A DNA stretch of 64,000 nt from Sialis fuliginosa (GCA_961205875.1 OY540814.1:24496151-24560150), one strand, 5' to 3'; shown: positions 33,346 through 44,724, counted from the first letter of the stretch. Notes: generated from the sequence alone by a model not told the origin. Translations and numbers: made by a program.

Positions 33346-33923
33346 TATTTTTTTCCAGGAATTCCCGGACGCCACTGTGCCGACCCCCAACACACAACAC
33401 GTCGCCGTCACAGCACGCTGCTGCGCGCCGCGACGCCATTTGCCGGCAACCCGTCTTTGTGTGTCCGCGGCGGTACCACTGTACTTGACAGCTCAATACC
33501 TGCACACATAAACACACACACACACGCGAGCGCCGCGTCCATTGTTACGCCGTTGTGTCCAATTAAATAACAACGACAAAAGAATACAGTTAAAAAAAAC
33601 ACAAGTGTTTTATGTATATCTGTAAATCGTCGTGTTGGTGAGAGGTAACCCGTCACCGGTTTGAATGTAGTAGGTGGTTATCATCTAGTGAGCCATGAAA
33701 GCGAAAGTTGACTGTCGGTCGGTGTAATTGTTTACAAAACATTTGACAGTTGAGGTTATGTCGATTGGCAATTGTTTTTGTTGCGTTGGATTATTTGAAG
33801 ACAGTGTTTTTTTAATTAGATATTTTATTTAAATATAGTGCATTTTAACGATTGTGAAATAGTGTATCTAATAAAAAATATTGTGAGATATACAAGAATA
33901 TACTTGGAGTGGAAATTGTAAGT
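33346..33923 (+). promoter_or_regulatory. GC-rich island ending in a splice donor: possible first exon
   Basis: The stretch 33355-33560 is the most GC- and CpG-rich non-repetitive DNA in the window. It is followed by complex sequence (GACTGTCGGTCGGTGTAATT near 33709, TTGACAGTTGAGGTTATGTC near 33744) that turns AT-rich and reaches AAATT then GTAAGT (33918-33923), a perfect donor hexamer. This is the pattern of an insect promoter and untranslated first exon before a long intron. Alternatively, the acceptor-like TTTTTTTCCAG at 33348-33358 could open an internal exon; the frame after it stays open 49 codons from GAATTC to a TAA, without a known domain. Confidence 0.3.
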
Positions 33924-34243
33924 ACAATTTTATCCTGAAACTTTTTTTAGATATAAATGAAAAAAGGATAATCAATTTTATATTTTATCCTTAAATTTCC
34001 CGAATAATGGCGTACGTATTTCCCCAAAAATGTTTTTACATAGTTAACCATCCCCATGTTATTTAGTTTTCTCTTAAAAATTGCTTCTTTTTTTCGGTCT
34101 TTTAGACTAACTTCGAATTTCATGTATATTTCTATTTGAATATTATTAATTTAGCGTATTATTTTATAAAAAATATTAAAACATAGGTACTTAATAATAT
34201 TTTGAATCTACAGTCTGTCCTGTAAGTTAGGAATTATAATAAT
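33924..34243. other. AT-rich sequence
   Basis: No feature is recognised; this would be intron if the preceding exon is real. Confidence 0.3.
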
Positions 34244-34395
34244 TTTTTCGGAATACAAAGTAGCCTATGTCTTTCCTCGGGATGCAAGCTATCATCCTGC
34301 CAAATTTTATCAAAATCGGTTCAGCGGTTTAATCGTAAAAAGGTTACAAACAAACAGACAGACAGAATTACTTTCGCATTTATAATATTAGTATT
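34244..34395 (-). repeat. Dispersed repeat H1, fragment
   Basis: Minus strand TACTAATATTATAAATGCG, then ACCGATTTTGATAAAATTTG, then GGAAAGACATAGGCTAC. It lacks the CTAG end. Just beyond, near 34549, CGAGGTTTTACTGTA resembles a pogo-type terminus. Confidence 0.6.
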
Positions 34396-34734
34396 CTGCA
34401 ACATTATAAAAAATAATAATACAAATCCCTGTGAACCTGTATAGTAATTTTTGTAATTGAAAAATTATTTCACAGAAAAATTTACATATTGTCGAGGAAA
34501 TTTTTATCCGTACCAAAATATATACATACCTTATACAGTTGTGTCCTTAATATCGAGGTTTTACTGTATTTATTTTATGTCTTAAGGAACCTTTCGGGTC
34601 TAAGGACATAAAGCTTTAAATTAAAAAAATATTTTGAAAATTAAGCTACAGTTTTAAAAAAATACCATTCTACGTGAAAAAATAATAAAAATTTGTTCGT
34701 AACATTTTTTAATCCATACATATTATTAAACGTA

Positions 34735-35037
34735 CCGTCTGTCTGTCTGTCCGTTAGTGCGCTTATCACTCGGAAATCATTTATCTGATTTACGTGTTTT
34801 TTTAAATTCATATATACTATGTTATTTGTCTAGGGTTTAGTATATATTTTGTTACGTTATAGGTAACATAAGGAATAAGCAGTGACGATAAAAAAACTGC
34901 CAGCGCGCTCTTTTATAAAACGCTGCCGTAAAATATTGAACAATATAATGTAGTAAATAATTGTGTAGAATTAATAGATCTAAAATAAACTCCGCGATAT
35001 CATATATTTAAGTGAAAGAAACTGCGGACACAGCTAG
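34735..35037 (+). repeat. Helitron-like repeat H2
   Basis: Starts with GTCTGTCTGTCTGTCCGTTA, contains GTTACGTTATAGGTAACA and AGCAGTGACGATAA, and ends GCGGACACAGCTAG followed by T. An inverted relative is at 36506-36895, and a fragment at 53318-53428. The CTAG end before T suggests a Helitron-type element; no rep/helicase frame. Confidence 0.55.
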
Positions 35038-35308
35038 TCCAAATTTGAAGTTTCGTTCAAGTATGGTACTCAGATTTATCAAATCGACAGAAGTAAAGAC
35101 AAGAATCTTGAAAAAAAATAGGAAAAAGTGTTTTCGTAAGAGTCGAGTACCATTTTTAAACAAGGCGAGAATTAATTATGTCGAGCGTTGACGGCAGTTT
35201 TCCGAGTTTCCAGTAAATATTTAAATAAAGCTGTTGATCACACCTGGCGCGTGTAATCTGGCTAATTGCAGATCGAGTAATCAGTTTCTGTTGGTCTTGG
35301 ATCCGGGA

Positions 35309-35464
35309 CAGTGGCGTAACCAGGATTTTTTTTTAGGAAGGGGACATTTTTTTTTATTTGGGGGTCATTGACATATCACATATAAATATTATATGGTACA
35401 ACTACCTGGCCCCTTACTGGTTACAGAACTGTGGGAGACCCAGGCCCCCTTGGCCCCGCCACTG
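35309..35464. mobile_element. Short hAT-like MITE remnant
   Basis: The left end is CAGTGGCGTAACCAGG and the right end, read inward, CAGTGGCGGGGCC. About 156 bp, with paired CCTGGCCCC / GGGGACA type segments. The flanking octamers ATCCGGGA and TTTTGAGA do not match, so the insertion is old or the border is not original. Confidence 0.55.
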
Positions 35465-35868
35465 TTTTGAGATACAAGCGTGGATTCAGTCGGGTTTTGA
35501 TGTTATTTTAAACTAGCTGCCGGAATGTTACCAAATTGGTTAAGATTGCTATCAGCTTAGGTAGGCCGGCTTAGGGGGGAAGGGGTCTTACTTTTACTGA
35601 TAAAGCGAGTGGGAGGAAATCAAAAATCTTACGTAAGGTAAAAACTAAATAATAAATAATAATGAATATTTAAAAAATAATATCCGTTATTTAAAATGTT
35701 TACATATTCTTTATAACATAAGAAATAAACACGCGTTTCGAGAATTCCCGTTATCTCTACACTAGAGTGTAGCGTACTATAATATTAAAGTACGCAGCAG
35801 TCTATTTAAATTTAATGATGCTCAACTCGGGGAATCCCAGACATAGTTATTATTCAATTTATTTTAAA
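35465..35868. other. Unassigned sequence
   Basis: AT-rich with a short GC-richer piece at 35560-35600. Nothing is recognised. Confidence 0.3.
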
Positions 35869-36190
35869 CTAGTTGTTACCTGCAGCTTCGTTTACGTCAT
35901 ATATATAATAAGATATATGTATATGGTTCGCGTGGAATTTAGGTAAGGTAGAAGCTGTCACCCGTGAAGAAGAAGGTTAGGTAATACAGATTTCTGTTAT
36001 GATAGTCGATAAAACAAATCGCGCGTATAAATATTGCATACACATTTTTTATCTAATAAATTTTTCGGGGTACAATTTTCGGAATACAAAGTAACCTATG
36101 TCCTTCCTCGGGATGCAAGCTATCTCCATGCCAAATTTAATCAAGATCGATTCAGCAATTTAGTCGTGAAAAGGTAACAAACAAACAAAC
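35869..36190 (-). repeat. Dispersed repeat H1, near-complete copy
   Basis: On the minus strand it ends CTAG (35869). It contains the internal block GAAGAAGGTTAGGTAATACA shared with the 45945 copy and the usual TTGATTAAATTTGGCATGG and GGAAGGACATAGGTTAC landmarks. The GAAGAAGGTTAGG insert marks a subfamily not shared by the shorter 61877 and 62400 copies. Confidence 0.6.
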
Positions 36191-36505
36191 AGACAAAGAG
36201 ACATCCTTGTTTTTTATATAACGAAAACAATATTTTCTTAATATAAGAATATACTCTTAATCCAGAAAATGTTCTACCTGTGTAGTATAGATAAATTGAA
36301 TCAACAAATTGAAGCCATACATTTTAGATGAGCCACCTCTGTTTATGATATTGAAACTTGGATACAGAACTCGCCGCTCGTTGTCTAAACATTAATGATC
36401 CTTAGTTATTCAATTCTTTTAAATAGCGCTCCTGAGGTTACCCCGGAGAAGACATAGTTCTAGTGTTCTGCGTTAAAATTTTAGTGATGATTAATATATA
36501 AGACT
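36191..36505. other. Unassigned sequence
   Basis: AT-rich. ATATAACGAAAACAATATTTT resembles text near 53435 that also follows an H-type repeat. No gene. Confidence 0.3.
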
Positions 36506-36895
36506 AGATGTACCCGCGTGTACTACGAAATTATTGTTTAGGATTTTTGAAAAATATCGTTGAATTAAATACAAACACGATTAGTTATTATTGTAATAAT
36601 AACTAATCAATACCCAAATTACTTAACAAAAACGAATCAGAACAAAAAGTACAAATAATTTTTGTTCTGTTTAAATTTAAAAATAATTATTGAAAACAAA
36701 ATAAACAATTGACAATCAAAACACAACAGCCGAGCAGAGGGAATCCGAATACTATATTACTATTATCGTCACTGCTTAGTTGTTGTGTTACCTAACGTAA
36801 CAAAATATATCCTATAACCTTAAAAAAACACAAAAAACGGATAAGTGGATCTCGAGTTATAAGTACACTAACGGACAGACAGACAGACTTTGAGT
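36506..36895 (-). repeat. Helitron-like repeat H2, inverted copy
   Basis: The minus strand begins GTCTGTCTGTCTGTCCGTTA and contains TAGGTAACAC and AGCAGTGACGATAA like the 34735 copy, ending GCGGGTACATCTAG. An internal palindromic block, AGTTATTATTGTAATAATAACT, is also present at 53323-53343. Confidence 0.55.
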
Positions 36896-37394
36896 TTGAT
36901 ATATATTTTTTACATATCTCGAAATAATTTAAAATGCCATTTACGTAATACCCATTGACATATGTATATTCAATTAGAGCTGCATTTAATTAGATATGCA
37001 ATTCTTGCAGTTATTTATAATATTCTTAGAACACATTAAAATGATCTATTTTTATATAGTTGCATAAATACATACATATGTATAATGTACCTACATCATA
37101 CAACATTTTGACAAGTATTATTTCTAACCAAATACAAATACACACAGAGTATTCCAATATTTATTTTTGTTACTGATTTTGGCCACTTACTCGTATATAT
37201 GTAGAACGCGTTCTGTCTGGAACTCGACACCGGACAAAACAGCTGTGAAAATAATTTGTTTATATTGTGATTCAATATGTCCATTAATACTGCAAATTTA
37301 TTTTGGTATCAGTTTGTTATGTTTACATTGTAATTTGTAATGTGTGTTTGTGAAGATGTCTACAGAAAATCTGCGATCAAATAGCTAATAGTCG
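36896..37394. other. AT-rich sequence
   Basis: Nothing is recognised apart from short open frames of low-complexity composition. Confidence 0.3.
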
Positions 37395-37560
37395 AGAGCA
37401 GCGGTCGTCAAACTGTCGATCGCGGGCTACTGGTAGCTCGCGACAAAAATATTTTATAATTATTAATTATTAGTTTGAAAATCACTGGTCTGGAGTTTTG
37501 ATTCTAGATTAGCGGTTCTTAAACTTTAGTTGTTTTAGGACCCCCTCATTTTCGAAATAA
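37395..37560. repeat. Two hAT-like terminus fragments
   Basis: CAGCGGTCGTCAAACTGTCG at 37398 followed by GATCGCGGGCTACTGG, and AGCGGTTCTTAAACTTTAG at 37513 followed by AGGACCCCCTC, both resemble left ends of hAT elements (CAG.GGTTCTTAAACTTT style). No right ends or duplications were found. Confidence 0.45.
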
Positions 37561-38104
37561 ATAATAAATTATAACTAGACAATTAGAAGTGACTATGCGA
37601 CTGAAAGATAAAAATATTACTAACTTTTAAATAGGAAAGGGGGTGGGGGGGTTCGAATTAAACCAAACTTGTCTACTTTAGGATATGTGGGTAGGGCAAA
37701 ATAGCTGCCACAAAAAAAATTACATGATTTTTTCTATATAGTCAGTTTATTATTTTTCAAACTTTTCAATTTTTTTAAAATAAATTCTGTACGATAATTT
37801 TTTAACCAATTACAAGTCTACAAAGTCAAAATGTTAAATAACTTTGTGAAAAAATTTGTAGATTAAATTAATTTGCCTAAAAAATATTTTTAATTCCACG
37901 CACTTTATGGATTTTTTTAATTACTCGATTTATAACTCCTAAAAAAAGCAACGCTTCAATTTTTTAATAATTGTAAAATAGATTTCAAGCTTCAATTTTT
38001 TAATAATTGTAAAATAGATTTCAAGCTTTAAAATATTTTATTTATTTATTTATGTATAGGTACATCAATTTCTGTTATAATAAGAGAACTTAATAATATA
38101 CTCT
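37561..38104. repeat. AT-rich DNA with a 36-bp tandem duplication
   Basis: GCTTCAATTTTTTAATAATT plus the following GTAAAATAGATTTCAA occurs twice in tandem at 37954-38026, without visible differences, so the duplication is recent. The rest of the stretch is AT-rich and featureless. Confidence 0.6.
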
Positions 38105-38260
38105 TTCTAGGGTTCCGTAGCAAACTGGGAACCCTTATTGTTTCGCTCCGTCCGTCTTTCTAAATTATCGATGCAAAAAATCAGAAAAAAATCCTTTTAA
38201 TGAAAATTATAACGAACACTGTAGCAAAAATAGTTTGTTAAATTTTGAAATAAGTCCTTT
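38105..38260. repeat. GGGTTCCGTA repeat, terminal fragment
   Basis: AGGGTTCCGTAGC and GGGAACCCTTATTGTTTCGC followed by CCGTCCGTC. I recall this as an abundant lepidopteran repeat terminus. Related internal copies are at 24550-24930 and 54840-55305, the latter ending CTACGGAACCCT. Confidence 0.55.
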
Positions 38261-39694
38261 TTATAAATAGTAATGAGAATACCCAATATGCACTTGGCCA
38301 TTTTATTTAATTTAATTATTGTGATAACTTAATTAGAAGTCCTGAGTGACTGACTCATCAACGCCCAGTTCAAACCTCTGGATCTAGAAATGGGAAATAA
38401 AAAAACATTCGTTGTCAGTAAAAATTGTTACTTTGATTATATTAACAATAAGTGCATTTTAAGTGATAGGTATAAAAAAATCCAACCTTAAAAAAATATC
38501 ACTTGTCCAAATCAACCTTTGATTACAGTTTCTTTCGTTCCTTTCACCTGACATTAGCACACAAATAGATACCTGCACAATACAGTTTGTGGGTAGGAAT
38601 TTCATTGTTTCGACGATTTTCCAAACACAAACGTTTCAGAAAACTGGAAAATGTCGTGATAGTAATGAGAAAATAATTGCTTTTCTTTTGTACGGAAAAT
38701 GTTATGTATTTACCATTGGGTTCGCGAGCGTGCGTCTCCTTGTGGTGTGTTGCAGGGGGGGGGGGGGGGTGCAAGGGTTGATGGTCACGCACGGTCTGTA
38801 TCGACGGGTCGATGAACAGAAAGGGTGAAGAAAAGGAATTACACAAAATATGTACGTGGAAGTGAACATTTTCATTTTTTTGAAATCATTATTTTTAATA
38901 AATTTTTTAAGGTTGGGAAAATTTGAGTCCAAAATTTTTGTCATGGTAAAAATTTGCGCTGTATACCTTTGTAGTAATTTAAAAAATCGCAAAATGATTG
39001 GATTATATTAAAATTTATCACATAAAAAAATGTACGAGATACAAGTTTTTTTTAATGCTAATTGATATTTGTTTTAAATAAAATAAATACAAAATAGACT
39101 ATACACACATTGCAGTATTGCAATATTACTATTACAGTCACATTTTGCTACCTGTGGCAATTTACAGCCATATCAAAAATGGCAAAGTAAAACCATTGGA
39201 CACAATAACAATAGCAGATATTTTATTTTTTATATTGTGTAGCAATTCCAAATGACATTCGGGCCAAACCCTAGAGGTCTATTTTAAACTTGTTTCGTTT
39301 CAATTTTCTCAATACAAGAATTGAACTCTAGGGTTCTATTGTCAATATTCTACCGCTATTCCTACTACATCAGGACGAAAACTCTAAACAGATATTTGAG
39401 ATTTGTGTGTATGATTATTGAAAAGGTTTAGATTTAAAAAAGATGCTGTGTCCAGTATCCATCTCATGTATGTAGACTAAAAATTTAAATAAGATATAAA
39501 CAGAATTTATTCTCGTAAATTATATTATAAAAAATGAGGTTTATCTTCGTAAGGGAATACTTTACTACAAAAGTTGCAATGACATTTTTCATAGAAAATT
39601 TAATGCTCTATAAAAAAAAACCTGTATAATTTTCACGTAACAAGCGTCGTTTATGAGATATTTTGAAATAAAAATTGTAATGAATCGAGTATCA
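38261..39694. other. Intergenic or intronic sequence
   Basis: A small GC-richer patch at 38715-38830 includes a G-homopolymer (about 38756-38769). Frames of 79-100 codons on both strands cross it, but the encoded proline and glycine runs come from the homopolymer. No gene was recognised. Confidence 0.3.
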
Positions 39695-39955
39695 CACTTT
39701 ACGATCCGAGTCTGTTTGTGTGTCTATCCCCGGAATTCTTGTCACACGCATAACTCATGAACCACTGAACCGATATTAATGAAACTTAGTTGGATGATTG
39801 GGTCTAGCTTGAGGACGGTCCCATTTCAAGGGGGGAGGGGTGACATCCCAAAATATTTATTTTTTCAAGATATCTCAATTAACTACATTTGGTGTATTTA
39901 GCACAAAGAAGCACTGTGAATTTACTTGGCAGATGTTTTTTTTTTGCTGCAGTAA
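39695..39955 (+). repeat. Dispersed repeat E, short copy
   Basis: Shares GTCACACGCATAACTCATGA, GAGGACGGTCCCATTTC, GTGACATCCCAAAATATT and GCACTGTGAATTTACTTGGC with the other copies; the middle portion is deleted relative to 17885-18625. Confidence 0.6.
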
Positions 39956-40986
39956 TTCACTCTAAAGGGGTAAAATTGTGATTATTTTTCGTTTTCTTTT
40001 ATTTTATTTTATTAAATATCAGAGGTAAGTATTGTTAATAACGTTTGTTTATATATTTAATCGTTTGAAAATAATAAAATAAAAACAAAACAAAATTCAA
40101 GGGGTGATTTTTTGCAGTAAAAAAGAATTAGTTTCTTACCTCGACTTCCTCTAACTATTCCCAAAGTTTTTTTTAATTTACCGTTACGTGATCTTCCCTT
40201 GTATAAATACAACCACGGCTTATATTCAGAATCCAAGAATCAGTCACGAATGTTCCGTTATATTTATCCAGCGGCATCTTGATTACGATTTATTTTCGAA
40301 TTGTGTACAAAATAAATAAAGAAGGTTTATTACGATTGGACAGTAAATTGAATTTAACTCTTCCCAAACGGCCATAAATTTCACTCGGCCGCAGAAAAAG
40401 TAAAGTAGATTTTATTGTTAAAGACATTGATCATTATTTAATTCATCTTCTTGTAATTAATATCACTTAGAGAAGAAACAGATAAAGCAGAGGCGTAGCT
40501 AGTAGTGGCTCGTAGGGTAATCGACTGTAAAAATTAAAATCAATATTTAATTTCACTAGAGTTAACTTTTTAAATTTCTTCTAACTATTTGGAAAATTAG
40601 AAATTATGAAGTTTTATATTATTTTTTCCATTTTATAAAATGGTATAATTATTTTAAATTATAATAAATTAGAGCTGTGCATAAGTACAAAAAATGTACT
40701 TAAGTAAAAATACAATTACTTTTTACCAAAAATTGTACTTAAGTACAAATACAATACCAAAAATGTACTTAAGTATTTAAAAAAAAACACAAATCATTTT
40801 ACAAAAGTACATAAACACATTAAAAAGGTAAATAAATACATTCATAAGTATCCAAGTAAATTTTTAACTACAAGTACAATTACTTTTTAATAAGTTCAAG
40901 TACAAAGTACTTTAAGTACATTCACAATTAAGTAAATTCTCTCAAATGAACATAGAAATTTATCTATCTATAGGAAGCAAATACAC
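39956..40986. other. AT-rich DNA with an AAGTAC-rich cluster
   Basis: Between 40675 and 40930 the motifs AAGTAC and GTACTT occur more than a dozen times in both orientations, preceded by AGAGCTGTGCATAAGTAC, which resembles the terminus of a hAT-type MITE with dense subterminal motifs. An isolated hAT-like start CAGAGGCGTAGCTAG lies at 40489. No right-hand end or gene is identified. Confidence 0.4.
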
Positions 40987-41045
40987 TTCTTTGGCAGAGC
41001 CGGCCTTTGCGATTCTGGCGCCCCAGGCGAGATTTTTTTTGACGC

Positions 41046-43978
41046 TTAAAGATAATAGTGTAAGCTACATTTAAAAAAAAAACTGGAGTCTCTTCGATCG
41101 CGCCAAGCTGAGATATTAACTATTCAATTTACTTCTTTGTTAGCGTATGAGTTTTAATTTGTTTTTTTAGTTTTAACTTGTTTTTAAAAAGGGAAGGAGC
41201 ACGCGAAGGTCTTTAAGTGCGTGATGCTCTTAAAGATAATAGTGTAAGCTACATTTAAAAAAAAAACTGGAGTCTCTTCGATCGCGCCAAGCTGAGATAT
41301 TAACTATTCAATTTACTTCTTTGTTAGCGTATGAGTTTTAATTTGTTTTTTTAGTTTTAACTTGTTTTTAAAAAGGGAAGGAGCACGCGAAGGTCTTTAA
41401 GTGCGTGATGCTCTTAAAGATAATAGTGTAAGCTACATTTTAAAAAAAAACTGGAGTCTCTTCGATCGCGCCAAGCTGAGATATTAACTATTCAATTTAC
41501 TTCTTTGTTAGCGTATGAGTTTTAATTTGTTTTTTTTAGTTTTAACTTGTTTTTAAAAAGGGAAGGAGCACGCGAAGGTCTTTAAGTGCGTGATGCTCTT
41601 AAAGATAATAGTGTAAGCTACATTTTAAAAAAAAACTGGAGTCTCTTCGATCGCGCCAAGCTGAGATATTAACTATTCAATTTACTTCTTTGTTAGCGTA
41701 TGAGTTTTAATTTGTTTTTTTAGTTTTAACTTGTTTTTAAAAAGGGAAGGAGCACGCGAAGGTCTTTAAGTGCGTGATGCTCTTAAAGATAATAGTGTAA
41801 GCTACATTTAAAAAAAAAACTGGAGTCTCTTCGATCGCGCCAAGCTGAGATATTAACTATTCAATTTACTTCTTTGTTAGCGTATGAGTTTTAATTTGTT
41901 TTTTTAGTTTTAACTTGTTTTTAAAAAGGGAAGGAGCACGCGAAGGTCTTTAAGTGCGTGATGCTCTTAAAGATAATAGTGTAAGCTACATTTAAAAAAA
42001 AAACTGGAGTCTCTTCGATCGCGCCAAGCTGAGATATTAACTATTCAATTTACTTCTTTGTTAGCGTATGAGTTTTAATTTGTTTTTTTAGTTTTAACTT
42101 GTTTTTAAAAAGGGAAGGAGCACGCGAAGGTCTTTAAGTGCGTGATGCTCTTAAAGATAATAGTGTAAGCTACATTAAAAAAAAAAAACTGGAGTCTCTT
42201 CGATCGCGCCAAGCTGAGATATTAACTATTCAATTTACTTCTTTGTTAGCGTATGAGTTTTAATTTGTTTTTTTAGTTTTAACTTGTTTTTAAAAAGGGA
42301 AGGAGCACGCGAAGGTCTTTAAGTGCGTGATGCTCTTAAAGATAATAGTGTAAGCTACATTTAAAAAAAAAACTGGAGTCTCTTCGATCGCGCCAAGCTG
42401 AGATATTAACTATTCAATTTACTTCTTTGTTAGCGTATGAGTTTTAATTTGTTTTTTTAGTTTTAACTTGTTTTTAAAAAGGGAAGGAGCACGCGAAGGT
42501 CTTTAAGTGCGTGATGCTCTTAAAGATAATAGTGTAAGCTACATTTTAAAAAAAACTGGAGTCTCTTCGATCGCGCCAAGCTGAGATATTAACTATTCAA
42601 TTTACTTCTTTGTTAGCGTATGAGTTTCAATTTGTTTTTTTAGTTTTAACTTGTTTTTAAAAAGGGAAGGAGCACGCGAAGGTCTTTAAGTGCGTGATGC
42701 TCTTAAAGATAATAGTGTAAGCTACATTTAAAAAAAAAACTGGAGTCTCTTCGATCGCGCCAAGCTGAGATATTAACTATTCAATTTACTTCTTTGTTAG
42801 CGTATGAGTTTTAATTTGTTTTTTTAGTTTTAACTTGTTTTTAAAAAGGGAAGGAGCACGCGAAGGTCTTTAAGTGCGTGATGCTCTTAAAGATAATAGT
42901 GTAAGCTACATTTAAAAAAAAAACTGGAGTCTCTTCGATCGCGCCAAGCTGAGATATTAACTATTCAATTTACTTCTTTGTTAGCGTATGAGTTTCAATT
43001 TGTTTTTTTAGTTTTAACTTGTTTTTAAAAAGGTAAGGAGCACGCGAAGGTCTTTAAGTGCGTGATGCTCTTAAAGATAATAGTGTAAGCTACATTTTAA
43101 AAAAAAACTGGAGCCTCTTCGATCGCGCCAAGCTGAGATATTAACTATTCAATTTACTTCTTTGTTAGCGTATGAGTTTTAATTTGTTTTTTTAGTTTTA
43201 ACTTGTTTTTAAAAAGGGAAGGAGCACGCGAAGGTCTTTAAGTGCGTGATGCTCTTAAAGATAATAGTGTAAGCTACATTTAAAAAAAAAACTGGAGTCT
43301 CTTCGATCGCGCCAAGCTGAGATATTAACTATTCAATTTACTTCTTTGTTAGCGTATGAGTTTTAATTTGTTTTTTTAGTTTTAACTTGTTTTTAAAAAG
43401 GGAAGGAGCACGCGAAGGTCTTTAAGTGCGTGATGCTCTTAAAGATAATAGTGTAAGCTACATTTAAAAAAAAAACTGGAGTCTCTTCGATCGCGCCAAG
43501 CTGAGATATTAACTATTCAATTTACTTCTTTGTTAGCGTATGAGTTTTAATTTGTTTTTTTAGTTTTAACTTGTTTTTAAAAAGGGAAGGAGCACGCGAA
43601 GGTCTTTAAGTGCGTGATGCTCTTAAAGATAATAGTGTAAGCTACATTTTAAAAAAAAACTGGAGTCTCTTCGATCGCGCCAAGCTGAGATATTAACTAT
43701 TCAATTTACTTCTTTGTTAGCGTATGAGTTTTAATTTGTTTTTTTAGTTTTAACTTGTTTTTAAAAAGGGAAGGAGCACGCGAAGGTCTTTAAGTGCGTG
43801 ATGCTCTTAAAGATAATAGTGTAAGCTACATTTAAAAAAAAAACTGGAGTCTCCTCGATCGCACCAAGCTGAGATATTAACTATTCAATTTACTTCTTTG
43901 TTAGCGTATGAGTTTTTATTTGTTTTTTTAGTTTTAACTTGTTTTAAAAAAGGGAAGTAGCACGCGAAGGTCTTTAAC
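41046..43978. repeat. 184-bp satellite-like tandem array, about 16 copies
   Basis: The unit begins CTTAAAGATAATAGTGTAAG and includes CTCTTCGATCGCGCCAAGCT, TTAACTATTCAATTTACTTC and AAGGGAAGGAGCACGCGAAG. Starts recur at 41045, 41229, 41413, 41598 and on to 43806, so the period is 184-185 bp. Copies differ mainly in the length of one A-run and a few single bases (for example GAGTTTCAA instead of GAGTTTTAA in two units). The exact 40-bp block 41006-41045 is repeated at 43979-44018, enclosing the array. The low divergence indicates recent amplification or homogenisation. The last unit is the most diverged, as expected at an array edge. Confidence 0.95.
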
Positions 43979-44172
43979 TTTGCGATTCTGGCGCCCCAGG
44001 CGAGATTTTTTTTGACGCCCCCCCCCTTTCCACCGCCACAGTGACGATCATTAAAAATTATCCGCACAAAAAAAAAAAAGTGTGAGAAAATTATCTTGTT
44101 ATTAATTCATTAGTGTAATATAATAATATAATATAACATATAATTGATAAATAATATATAATATAACTAAAA

Positions 44173-44520
44173 TTATATAAAAGATTTCTTCCTGGCTTTC
44201 ATATCTGCAAAATTATCGATTGCTGTCTCAAAATTGAGGTTTGCTACAACCTTATTTTCAATTGAAAGAATAGCCAAATTATTCAACCTATCTTCTATCA
44301 TAGCCGATTGCAAATAAGTTTTTATGAATTATTTTAATTTACTAAAACTTCTTTCACCACTAGCTACACTAACCGGAATTGTTACAAGAATTAGCAAAGC
44401 CACCCACAGATTTGGCACTGTGCTTTTCAAGTTTTGTAAAAAAATGTTTAATAAATAATTTATTTTTGATTTTAAGCATTTTATTAAGTAAAATGAATTA
44501 TTTCGCAGAAAAAATCTAAA
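44173..44520 (-). pseudogene. hAT transposase C-terminal (dimerisation) fragment
   Basis: The minus-strand translation gives VPNLWVALLILVTIPVSVAS then GERSFSKLK, an in-frame stop, FIKTYLQSAMIEDRLNNLAI then LSIENKV, and ends NFETAIDNFADMKARKKSFI at a natural stop (44173). TIPVSVASGERSFSKLK, the DRLNNLAILSIE block and a DF.....KAR tail are hallmarks of the hAT C-terminal dimerisation domain. In the family this domain mediates multimerisation of the transposase. The catalytic RNase H-like part and the zinc finger are absent, and one stop (44329-44331) interrupts the remnant. It lies just inside the right end of the 40995-44660 element, in the expected 3' position. Confidence 0.88.
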
Positions 44521-44724
44521 CTATTATTCAAAAAATATATATAGCTTAAATTTGGCGCCCTAGAACAGAACGTAGAAAAAAAGTTTAAAATAATTGGCGC
44601 CCCCACGAAATTAGCGCCCCAGGCTGTCGCCTGGGTCGCCTGGCCGTTCGGCCGGCCCTGTTCTTTGGTGAGAGCTAACACACAATTGGTAAATGAGACG
44701 TCACTCAATTTTTATATAAATTAT

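Larger units (their letters stand above)
40987..44668. mobile_element. hAT transposon with an internal satellite array
   Basis: The body is 40995-44660 (3666 bp). The left end is CAGAGCCGGCC and the right end, read inward, CAGGGCCGGCC. The 8-bp duplication TTCTTTGG is exact (40987-40994, 44661-44668). Subterminal GGCGCCCCAGGCGA on the left corresponds to CCAGGCGAC / GGGGCGC motifs on the right. Contents in order: left end, a 40-bp block, sixteen 184-bp units, the same 40-bp block again, AT-rich DNA, then a hAT transposase C-terminus on the minus strand. It is non-autonomous. The element would be only about 0.7 kb with a single 40-bp block and no array. Confidence 0.9.

Noticed and set aside
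4161-34563. One pogo element with ends at 4161 and 34563
   Set aside because: The two pogo-like termini are 30 kb apart with many unrelated insertions between and no transposase remnant; they are better seen as separate fragments.
41046-43978. CRISPR-like regular repeats
   Set aside because: The 184-bp units are contiguous with no unique spacers, and the context is eukaryotic transposon DNA.
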